Origin: Lentisphaerota bacterium
GTDB lineage: Bacteria > Verrucomicrobiota > Lentisphaeria > Victivallales > GWF2-50-93
DNA length: 5,371 bases
Assembly (NCBI GenBank): GCA_025360875.1
Contig: JANYBI010000383.1
Location: 1-5,371 of the forward strand
Direction: 5' to 3'
Shown: positions 1 to 5,371 of the stretch, in pieces
Layout: each line of letters begins with the position of its first letter
How positions within the stretch are numbered: position 1 is the first letter of the stretch
Position numbers and translations under genes: made by a program
Notes under the pieces: model-generated
Told to the model about the DNA's origin: nothing
The model's database searches: none
The model's input: only the letters and a program-made list of their open reading frames with translations

Positions 1-44
1 GTTAACTACTAACGAATGCCATGAATTAGAAAAAATCTAAATGT
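1..44 (+). promoter_or_regulatory. Conserved upstream element, copy 1
   Basis: This AT-rich block lies upstream of the large secreted-protein gene. It matches bases 4751-4794 at 37 of 44 positions without a gap. The first 17 bases, GTTAACTACTAACGAAT, are identical in both copies, and so are the stretches GAAAA and TCTAA further in. It contains the dyad GTTA-N5-TAAC at 1-13. In this copy only there is also TTAGA-N5-TCTAA at 26-40. Beyond base 44 the two leaders diverge, so this looks like a discrete element and not a duplicated leader. Its left edge is the window edge, so it may extend further left. An operator or promoter region shared by a regulon is the favoured reading. A dispersed non-coding repeat is the main alternative. 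Confidence 0.7.
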
Positions 45-67
45 CATCACGTTCTTGTTTTATCTTC

Positions 68-73
68 TATAAA
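68..73 (+). promoter_or_regulatory. Possible -10 box of the large gene
   Basis: TATAAA resembles a sigma-70-type -10 hexamer and would place a transcript start about 30 bases before the start codon. No good -35 hexamer sits 16-18 bases upstream; the nearest TTG-rich stretch, TTGTTT at 55-60, is only 7 bases away. If this is the true promoter it is weak or activator-dependent, and the conserved element at 1-44 could be the activator site. An alternative -10 lies inside the element itself (TCTAAA, 36-41). Confidence 0.25.
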
Positions 74-102
74 TAGTAAGAGAATTTTTAAGAGATTAAA
101 TA

Positions 103-106
103 GGAG
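103..106 (+). promoter_or_regulatory. Shine-Dalgarno site of the large gene
   Basis: GGAG lies five bases before the ATG at 112. An in-frame TAA at 97-99 closes the frame upstream, with no other start codon between it and the ATG. This fixes the start at 112. Confidence 0.85.
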
Positions 107-111
107 CCAGC

Positions 112-3100
112 ATGAATTATCTCTACAGGAAAATAGGTTTATGGATGGTTCTCGTTGTCTTGGGAATGACATGCTTTGCCCAGGAAAAGGCTGACAAGAC
201 GGATGCGCGGAGAGGGATATTTCAGACGCCGCTCAAGGTGGGAGACCTTGATCCTGCCGCTTATGCGGAGTGGGTTGACGGCAAGGAGACTCCGATCCCT
301 GATGCTGAAAAGAAAAATATCGAACGCATGCCGATAGGGTTGATGTGGGCGCAGGATTCCAGGACGCGCAGACCTTATGGTTATGAGTTCGGCAAATCTA
401 AAACACTTGGAGTCCGTCATCTGAGGATTGGCTTCACGAAACCGGTTCCAGTAGGCGCGATACTGACCGGCGGAAATATCAAGGTAAGTGTCCTGAAGGC
501 GGATGCGGCATATCCTGGGAACATTGCGGATGAATCGCAGTGGATTCCCGCCCAGCGGATCAGGGATGGGAAAGTCACTGGCGATGAATTGAAGGGACGT
601 GAAGACGTCGCATTATGGACTTTGCCGTCTGATACGCAGAGCCGTGCGATACGTTTTACCAATACTACGTCGGTTGTCGCCGATGTTGTCGGTGATGGTT
701 TGTATGCAGGAGCTTTGACCGGTGCATATGTCCTGCCGGAACGATTTGCGAATCTCGCACCTCTGGCGGTGGCGGTATCACGGAATTCCAATGAGAAGGC
801 GTCCAGGCTCAATAATGGTAACAAGGATGGTTACTGGTACGGATGGGAGAACATCAATGGCGACAACAAGGACAATCTCGCGGCGGCGAAACTGATTGCC
901 GATGATCCCGAGTGGATCATGCTTGTATGGCAGCATCCGGTATCATTGAGGGGCCTGGCATTCCTAGTTCCGTTTTTCAGTTCTGCGGACATTCAATCTT
1001 ACAAAGGATCTGAAAGCACGCATCCTCGCGATGCCGTGGACAGTGACTGGGAAACGATCACTGCAGTATCGGGGTTAAGGACATTATATCCGCTGGGACT
1101 TCCGGTGAGCTGGCTGGATTTCGGAAAAGACGTGACCACACGCGCCGTGCGTCTGCGCATTACGGCGCCGTTCGTGGAGGACGCAGATGTTGAGAACCGC
1201 GAGCATGGCCACACCAAAGGCCATTCGATGGGCGGAAAGCGCGTGGAACTCTGCGAACTGTTGGCGCTGCACACGCTGGGCAAGGAGAAACTTGAAGCGG
1301 CTTTGCCTGCGGTAGCAGCAAAAGATGATGTGACGAAGAATCTGATACCGGTGAAATTCACATTGCCGGAAGATGGTTTTGTCTCGCTTGTGATCGAGGA
1401 CAAGACTGGCAAACGCATACGCAATCTGGTTTCCGATACTCCGTTCAAGAAAGGTGAGAACATCGCGTGGTGGGACGGGACGGATGATCTCGGACGCGAC
1501 TTTGACGCTCCAAGCCACGGTCTCTACCATATTCCTGAACAGCTCGTCGCTCCCGGGGAATACCAGGTGAGGGGTTTGTGGCGGAAAGATATCGACTACC
1601 GCTATGAGTTCTCCGTCTACAGCAATGGAAACCCGCCGTGGAGCACCCGTGACAATACTGGAGCTTGGCTGGCCAACCACACGCCTCCACAGTCCGCTTT
1701 GTTTCTCCCCGCGGAAAAATCCCCGACCAAGGAGCCTGCCATATTTTTAGGGGCATATATAACGGAAGGTCCCGACGGATTGATCTGGGTGGACTTGGAC
1801 AGGAAGAAAAGAGGCGGCAAGAAATGGGTTGGTGGTACTTGGACTGCTGCCCCGTACCTTGCCCGCGACGATGGACCGAACGCCGATCCGAAGGCAAGGC
1901 TATATGTTGCATCAGTGGGCATGGTGGATTACACGGACAGGAAAACTCCTGCGCCAGAGTTGCGAGTGACTGCTATCACGGACGGCGCTGACAAGCCCAT
2001 ACTCGTGCAGGTGTTGGAAAAGACAACTGCTCCGGAAACTACTTCTCAGGGTACCGGCCTGGTAAATTACGAGGAGGAAATTACCGGTCTGGCCGCATAC
2101 AACGGAATCGTTGTCACCAGCATGAACCATCGGAACCAACTGTATTTCATCAACGCCAAGGAGGGTGGAGAGAAAAAAATGGGCGAGATTCTTGCGAAGC
2201 TCGCAGTCGAATCGCCACGGGGAATTGTGTTTGACGGCAAGGGTCGGCTTCTGGTGATTTCCGGAAAACAGGTTTTGTTCATGGATCAGCCGATGAGCCA
2301 GCAGAAACCCAAGGTCATCATATCATCCGGCCTGGAAGATCCATATGGAATTACATTTGATCAGGAGGCAAATATCTACGTCAGCGACCGCGGCAACAGC
2401 CATCAGGTGAAGGTGTTTAATGCACAGGGGAATTTCATCCGTGCGATTGGAAACCCGGGTGTGCCGAAGGCGGGCCCATATGATCCTCTCCACATGAACA
2501 ATCCTCGTGGAATCGCGGTTGATTCGAAGAAACAGCTTTGGGTGACGGAGCAGGACTTCCTGCCGAAACGCGTCAGCGTGTGGACGACAGATGGAAAGTT
2601 TGTGAATGCATTTTACGGTCCACCGAAATACGGCGGCGGCGGAGCTCTCGATTCAGCCGACAGGAACCTCTTCTATCATGCTGACGATGTCAATGGGCTT
2701 ATGGAGTTCAAGCTCGACTGGGAAAAAGGCACATCCCAGCTGGCGAGTGTTCCTTATCGTCCTTCCGCCAATGATTTGAAATTGCCGGACGGATGGGCGG
2801 GAGGATCGGCGCCGGAACGTTCGCTCTACAGGGAAGTCCCTGTCTATTATTTCTTCAAGGAAAAAAAGCGTTACTTCACAAACTGCTATAACAGCAGTCC
2901 GACAAACGGTTCGAGCCCCACGTTCATATTCGAGGACTTCGACGGGATTATCCGTCCAGTGGCGGCTGCTGGCGTGGCGAACTATTGGAATATCTTGAAG
3001 GATGAAAAGTTCAAGCCCTCATGGCCGAAGGATGTCGATATAGCCGCCAAGGATCCCGGCAGGGACAACGGAAAGAATTTTGCATTCTTCATCTGGTCGG

Positions 3101-4641
3101 ATTTGAACTGCGACAGCAAGGTTCAGCCGGACGAAGTTGTGTTCCAGCAGGGCAGATCGGGCGGTGTGACCGTGATGCCTGATTTCTCATTCTGCGTTGC
3201 CCATGTAGGTGACAAGGCGATGAAATTTACTCCGACCGCTTTCACCGAACAAGGTGTGCCGGTCTACGACTTTACCAAAGGACAGATCCTCGCTGAAGGC
3301 GTGACACCTTCGAATACATCGGGAGGTTCCCAGGCGCTTGTGGATTCCGACGGAAACACCGTCATTACCCTGGGAGTGAAGCCATTCCTGACAAGTTCGC
3401 TGTGCGGAGGAAAGAACGGCAGCATGACTTGGAGCTATCCGAGCCTCTGGCCCGGACTTCATCCTTCGCACGAGGCGCCCGTGCCTGACAGGCTGGGTGA
3501 GCTTATAGGAACGACGCGCCTGCTTGGCGGCTTTGTAAATCCCAAAGGTTCGGAAGCAGGTCCCCTCTGGTGCATCAACGGGAATATGGGGAATGTATAT
3601 CTGTTCACAAGCGACGGCCTGTATGTGACTGCCTTGTTTGAAGACATCCGCGTCGGCAAGGCGTGGCAGATACCGATCGCCCAGCGTGGCATGAGCCTCA
3701 AAGGCATAAGTCCGTACGATGAACATTTCTGGCCAACGATCAATCAGGCATCTGACGGCCAAGTCTATCTCGTCTACAACAAGGAGGCCTGCGCGCTTGT
3801 GAAGATCGAAGGTCTGGAATCTCTGCGCAGACTGCCCTCCAGCGGCTTGAGCGTCACGGCGGACGACTTGAAGAAGGTGCAGGCATATCGTGTCGCGCTT
3901 GAGGAAAAGCGCAAGCTGGAACAGGGCGGAGGTGTCATGCATGTGCCTGTTCTGACGGCTGCGCCAGTGGTCGATGGCAAACTGGATGACTGGGCCGGAG
4001 CCTCATGGATTGAAATCGAAAAGAGAGGAGTAGGGGCGTATTTCGATTCCAACTCCAAGCCCTATGACATCAGGGGAGCGGTCGCAGTTGCCGATGGCAA
4101 GCTGTTCGCCGCATGGAAGACAGGCAACGCGGATCTCCTGAGGAATTCCGGCGAAATGCCCCTTGCGCCCTTCAAGACTGGAGGCACGCTTGAACTGATG
4201 ATCGGATCCGCTTCAAACGCCGATCCGAAGCGAAGATCTCCTGTTGAAGGGGACATGCGCCTCCTCGTAACGCAAGTCAAGGGCCAGACCAAGGCGCTGC
4301 TCTATCGTCCTGTCGTGGCAGGAACACCGGATGACAAAAAAGTTCCTTTCAGCTCTCCATGGCGGACCATCAAGTTCGACAAGGTCGAGGATGTCAGCGA
4401 CAAAGTCCAGCTGGCCAACGACGGGAAGGGCGCCTACGAAATCTCGATACCGTTGAAGGTGCTTGATCTCAATCCCGCGGCTGGCATGAGGATCAAGGGT
4501 GACATAGGCATACTGCGCGGTGACGGAACCCAGACGATGGCGCGTATCTACTGGAGCAACAAGGCTACCGGAATTGTTTCGGATGTGCCGTCCGAAGTCG
4601 AACTTGTCCCGGCGCTCTGGGGGGATTGGGAATTCCGTTGA
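112..4641 (+). CDS. Large secreted multi-domain protein with NHL-type beta-propeller, FlgD-like Ig and CBM9/DOMON-like C-terminal domain
   Basis: This is a complete 1509-residue protein, and no catalytic motif was recognised. Residues 1-23 form a Sec signal peptide: Arg-Lys at 6-7, a hydrophobic core about 8-20, and likely cleavage after Cys-Phe-Ala23. Residues about 100-355 hold beta-rich segments resembling discoidin/F5-8C modules, with a Tyr-Trp-Tyr-Gly-Trp aromatic cluster near 240 and an AVRLRIT strand near 347. Residues about 411-490 fit a FlgD-type Ig fold (VSLVIEDKTGKRIRNLV, then WWDGTDDLGRD at 453-463 and GEYQVRGLW near 483). NHL-like blades follow: RGIVFDGKGRLLVIS from 703, YGITFDQEANIYVSDRGN at 745-762, and RGIAVDSKKQLWVTE at 799-813. 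Further propeller-like strands continue to about 1255, interrupted by an EF-hand-like loop at 997-1008. Residues about 1280-1505 begin PVVDGKLDDWAGA (1285-1297), the usual opening of CBM9/DOMON-like domains. No transmembrane anchor or sorting tail is visible at the C-terminus. Binding of extracellular polysaccharide or glycan is an inference from the domains. Confidence 0.9.
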   Translation: MNYLYRKIGLWMVLVVLGMTCFAQEKADKTDARRGIFQTPLKVGDLDPAAYAEWVDGKETPIPDAEKKNIERMPIGLMWAQDSRTRRPYGYEFGKSKTLGVRHLRIGFTKPVPVGAILTGGNIKVSVLKADAAYPGNIADESQWIPAQRIRDGKVTGDELKGREDVALWTLPSDTQSRAIRFTNTTSVVADVVGDGLYAGALTGAYVLPERFANLAPLAVAVSRNSNEKASRLNNGNKDGYWYGWENINGDNKDNLAAAKLIADDPEWIMLVWQHPVSLRGLAFLVPFFSSADIQSYKGSESTHPRDAVDSDWETITAVSGLRTLYPLGLPVSWLDFGKDVTTRAVRLRITAPFVEDADVENREHGHTKGHSMGGKRVELCELLALHTLGKEKLEAALPAVAAKDDVTKNLIPVKFTLPEDGFVSLVIEDKTGKRIRNLVSDTPFKKGENIAWWDGTDDLGRDFDAPSHGLYHIPEQLVAPGEYQVRGLWRKDIDYRYEFSVYSNGNPPWSTRDNTGAWLANHTPPQSALFLPAEKSPTKEPAIFLGAYITEGPDGLIWVDLDRKKRGGKKWVGGTWTAAPYLARDDGPNADPKARLYVASVGMVDYTDRKTPAPELRVTAITDGADKPILVQVLEKTTAPETTSQGTGLVNYEEEITGLAAYNGIVVTSMNHRNQLYFINAKEGGEKKMGEILAKLAVESPRGIVFDGKGRLLVISGKQVLFMDQPMSQQKPKVIISSGLEDPYGITFDQEANIYVSDRGNSHQVKVFNAQGNFIRAIGNPGVPKAGPYDPLHMNNPRGIAVDSKKQLWVTEQDFLPKRVSVWTTDGKFVNAFYGPPKYGGGGALDSADRNLFYHADDVNGLMEFKLDWEKGTSQLASVPYRPSANDLKLPDGWAGGSAPERSLYREVPVYYFFKEKKRYFTNCYNSSPTNGSSPTFIFEDFDGIIRPVAAAGVANYWNILKDEKFKPSWPKDVDIAAKDPGRDNGKNFAFFIWSDLNCDSKVQPDEVVFQQGRSGGVTVMPDFSFCVAHVGDKAMKFTPTAFTEQGVPVYDFTKGQILAEGVTPSNTSGGSQALVDSDGNTVITLGVKPFLTSSLCGGKNGSMTWSYPSLWPGLHPSHEAPVPDRLGELIGTTRLLGGFVNPKGSEAGPLWCINGNMGNVYLFTSDGLYVTALFEDIRVGKAWQIPIAQRGMSLKGISPYDEHFWPTINQASDGQVYLVYNKEACALVKIEGLESLRRLPSSGLSVTADDLKKVQAYRVALEEKRKLEQGGGVMHVPVLTAAPVVDGKLDDWAGASWIEIEKRGVGAYFDSNSKPYDIRGAVAVADGKLFAAWKTGNADLLRNSGEMPLAPFKTGGTLELMIGSASNADPKRRSPVEGDMRLLVTQVKGQTKALLYRPVVAGTPDDKKVPFSSPWRTIKFDKVEDVSDKVQLANDGKGAYEISIPLKVLDLNPAAGMRIKGDIGILRGDGTQTMARIYWSNKATGIVSDVPSEVELVPALWGDWEFR
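3100..3135 (+). other. EF-hand-like calcium-binding loop within the large protein
   Basis: The 12 residues DLNCDSKVQPDE (997-1008 of the protein) follow the EF-hand loop spacing: Asp at 1, Asn at 3, Asp at 5, Lys at 7, a hydrophobic Val at 8, and Glu at 12. Position 6 is Ser where Gly is usual. The flanking text (FFIWSDLN before, VVF after) looks like beta strand and not paired helices, so this is probably a single calcium loop inside a propeller, as seen in dockerin-like and other extracellular proteins. Calcium binding is inferred. Confidence 0.55.
3949..4638 (+). other. C-terminal CBM9/DOMON-like domain of the large protein
   Basis: This covers about 230 residues (1280-1509). It opens with APVVDGKLDDWAGASW, the hallmark start of family 9-like carbohydrate-binding/DOMON domains in secreted bacterial proteins. 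Further along are GGTLELMIGS, a MRLLVTQVKGQTKALLYRP strand pair, and YEISIPLKVLDLNP, which resembles the late 'amphipathic strand then L' segment of the fold. A charged segment (EEKRKLEQGGG) ahead of it looks like a linker. In the known family such domains bind sugars or, in cytochrome-type members, heme. No heme ligand was identified here, so a carbohydrate-binding or structural role is the likelier guess. Confidence 0.65.
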
Positions 4642-4701
4642 AGTTACCTTTACAGTTTAAATGATTTCGGATAAGTTTGGGTAGTTTTTTGTTTGTAGTT
4701 A

Positions 4702-4725
4702 AGCCATTCTTGGCTGTCTTTTTTT
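4702..4725 (+). terminator. Probable rho-independent terminator after the large gene
   Basis: A perfect 5-bp stem, AGCCA (4702-4706) with TGGCT (4711-4715), encloses a four-base TTCT loop. It is followed by GTC and seven T residues (4719-4725). It starts 61 bases after the stop codon at 4641 and ends before the second conserved element. The stem is short and three bases separate it from the T-tract, so termination may be partial. Confidence 0.6.
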
Positions 4726-4750
4726 AATAAAGGACAACACGCAATAATGC

Positions 4751-4794
4751 GTTAACTACTAACGAATACCGTGAGATGGAAAAATTCTAATTGT
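4751..4794 (+). promoter_or_regulatory. Conserved upstream element, copy 2
   Basis: This is the second copy of the element at 1-44, with 37 of 44 positions identical and the first 17 bases identical. The dyad can be extended here to CGTTA (4750-4754) and TAACG (4760-4764) around ACTAC. TCTAAT at 4786-4791 matches five of six bases of a sigma-70 -10 hexamer, and only 23 bases separate it from the start codon, so any promoter for the lipoprotein gene must lie in or near this element. No convincing -35 box is visible at the right distance. The TTAGA/TCTAA dyad of copy 1 is not kept here. Confidence 0.7.
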
Positions 4795-4804
4795 AGATAA
4801 AATT

Positions 4805-4809
4805 GGAGG
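4805..4809 (+). promoter_or_regulatory. Shine-Dalgarno site of the lipoprotein gene
   Basis: GGAGG lies five bases before the ATG at 4815. An in-frame TAG at 4794-4796 closes the frame just upstream, so 4815 is the well-supported start. Confidence 0.9.
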
Positions 4810-4814
4810 AGCTT

Positions 4815-5371
4815 ATGAAAAAAACAATTCTTATCAGCTTTGCGCTGGCTTTGGTCCTGGCGTACGGATGCAGTGAGTCTTCCCAGGCTCCCGGAGCTGC
4901 AAAGGCTCCTGCCACCACTGCCGTGGAAGCAAAGCCGGACAATTCGCCTGTCGTCACTTCCGAGGACGACATGATCGTCGTGTCCACCGCCGTCTCTCCA
5001 AAAGTGGCGTATGCGGTCAGTCTCAGGAAGAACGTCTTGAACGTTGCGGTTGGCGTAGGGACATTTGAAGGCGCCATCACTTCACAGCCGATCAGCCTCA
5101 GGCTTGGGCTTGCCGCCGACAAGGCGGTCATCCTTACCGAAAAGGACGCCGTCTCCAGGAAACTGGGAACCTTAGACCTCTATGAATTCAAAGTGCCTGC
5201 TGGAAAAATAGCATCTGCCGGTGATGCCTGGGAAAAGTTCAGGATAAGCATTTCTGTCGACTGGCCCGGCGGCCCCTTCGGGCAGTCGCGCCAGCGCGAG
5301 ACTTTCCTGCAGAACGAAGCCATGAAGGCTACGCATTCCGAACTTTCCCTCTCGTCGGCGGACTGGCAGCT
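4815..5371 (+). CDS. Putative lipoprotein of unknown function (3'-truncated by the window edge)
   Basis: The reading frame is open from the ATG to the window end, giving 185 codons plus two bases without a stop. The N-terminus, MKKTILISFALALVLAYGC, is a lipoprotein signal peptide: Lys-Lys, a hydrophobic core, and a Leu-Ala-Tyr-Gly-Cys lipobox that fits the general bacterial pattern, with Cys19 as the predicted lipidated residue. The next residue is Ser and not Asp, which in the enterobacterial rule would favour the outer membrane. An Ala/Pro/Ser-rich linker to about residue 48 follows. From about 53 onward the protein is soluble, with alternating strand-like segments (YAVSLRKNVLNVAVGVG, ISLRLGLA, FRISISVDWPGG). 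I do not recognise the family. The late segment FRISISVDWPGG followed by an Arg-rich stretch loosely resembles the end of a CBM9/DOMON-like module, but this is weak. The gene has its own copy of the upstream element shared with the large gene and is probably transcribed separately. Confidence 0.85.
   Translation, partial: MKKTILISFALALVLAYGCSESSQAPGAAKAPATTAVEAKPDNSPVVTSEDDMIVVSTAVSPKVAYAVSLRKNVLNVAVGVGTFEGAITSQPISLRLGLAADKAVILTEKDAVSRKLGTLDLYEFKVPAGKIASAGDAWEKFRISISVDWPGGPFGQSRQRETFLQNEAMKATHSELSLSSADWQ

Noticed and set aside
7..13. TACTAAC matches the yeast intron branch-point consensus
   Set aside because: There is no 5' splice site or intron structure, and the genes have bacterial Shine-Dalgarno sites and export signals. 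This is a coincidence within the conserved element.
26..40. TTAGA-N5-TCTAA inverted repeat as a second operator
   Set aside because: The left arm is ATGGA in copy 2, so the symmetry is not conserved and cannot be claimed as functional from two copies.
160..186. Lipoprotein lipobox at Cys21 of the large protein
   Set aside because: The residues before the Cys are Gly-Met-Thr; Thr at -1 is not accepted in the usual lipobox, and a signal peptidase I site after Cys-Phe-Ala is better.
1084..1680. 198-codon open frame on the - strand
   Set aside because: It is antisense to a region with clear domain signatures on the + strand, including the FlgD-like WWDGTDDLG motif, so it is a shadow.
1665..1991. 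108-codon + strand frame that could suggest a frameshift or nested gene
   Set aside because: The main frame is uninterrupted here and reads sensibly, and the alternate product is Arg/Cys-rich and unlike any known protein.
3187..3942. 251-codon open frame on the - strand
   Set aside because: It lies wholly inside the large + strand gene, has no Shine-Dalgarno site that I can see, and its product has no recognisable domain; it is a shadow of the coding frame.
4711..4726. Possible sigma-54 promoter (TGGC followed by a T-rich stretch)
   Set aside because: The required TTGC-type -12 box is absent; the segment is better explained as the right arm and T-tract of a terminator.
1..4794. Composite mobile element bounded by the two direct repeats
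   Set aside because: No transposase or integrase is encoded between them, no terminal inverted repeats are visible, and each copy sits at a regulatory distance upstream of a gene in the same orientation.
4787..5131. 114-codon - strand frame over the start of the lipoprotein gene
   Set aside because: The + strand frame has a strong Shine-Dalgarno site, a lipoprotein signal and a sensible sequence. The antisense product is a low-complexity shadow.

Overview
The window holds one complete, very large secreted-protein gene (112-4641, 1509 codons), a 173-base intergenic region, and the first 185 codons of a second exported-protein gene that runs off the right edge. Both genes are on the + strand, and both products carry export signals: a Sec signal peptide on the first and a lipoprotein signal on the second. 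The moderate-GC coding sequence, AT-rich intergenic DNA, clear Shine-Dalgarno sites and multi-domain architecture (discoidin-like, FlgD-type Ig, NHL propeller, CBM9/DOMON-like) suggest a Gram-negative bacterium, perhaps of the Planctomycetota/Verrucomicrobiota/Lentisphaerota group. No marker gene is present, so this placement is a low-confidence inference.

Layout. Bases 1-111 are an AT-rich leader that opens with a conserved element beginning GTTAACTACTAACGAAT. The 1509-residue protein follows. A short hairpin plus T-tract (4702-4725) probably ends its transcript. A second copy of the element (4751-4794, 37 of 44 positions identical to bases 1-44) lies directly in front of the lipoprotein gene at 4815. 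I see no RNA genes, CRISPR array, transposase, integrase or tandem repeat.

How it works together. Each gene has its own leader with the shared element, and a probable terminator separates them. They therefore look like two separately transcribed members of one regulon rather than one operon. The first product looks like a non-catalytic beta-propeller and carbohydrate-binding-type protein exported to the periplasm, surface or medium. The second looks like a membrane-anchored lipoprotein of unknown function. The observation most worth following is the repeated upstream element, which contains a GTTA-N5-TAAC dyad and could be the operator or promoter signature of a larger, undescribed regulon. 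I found no clear evidence for a wholly new enzymatic or defence system.
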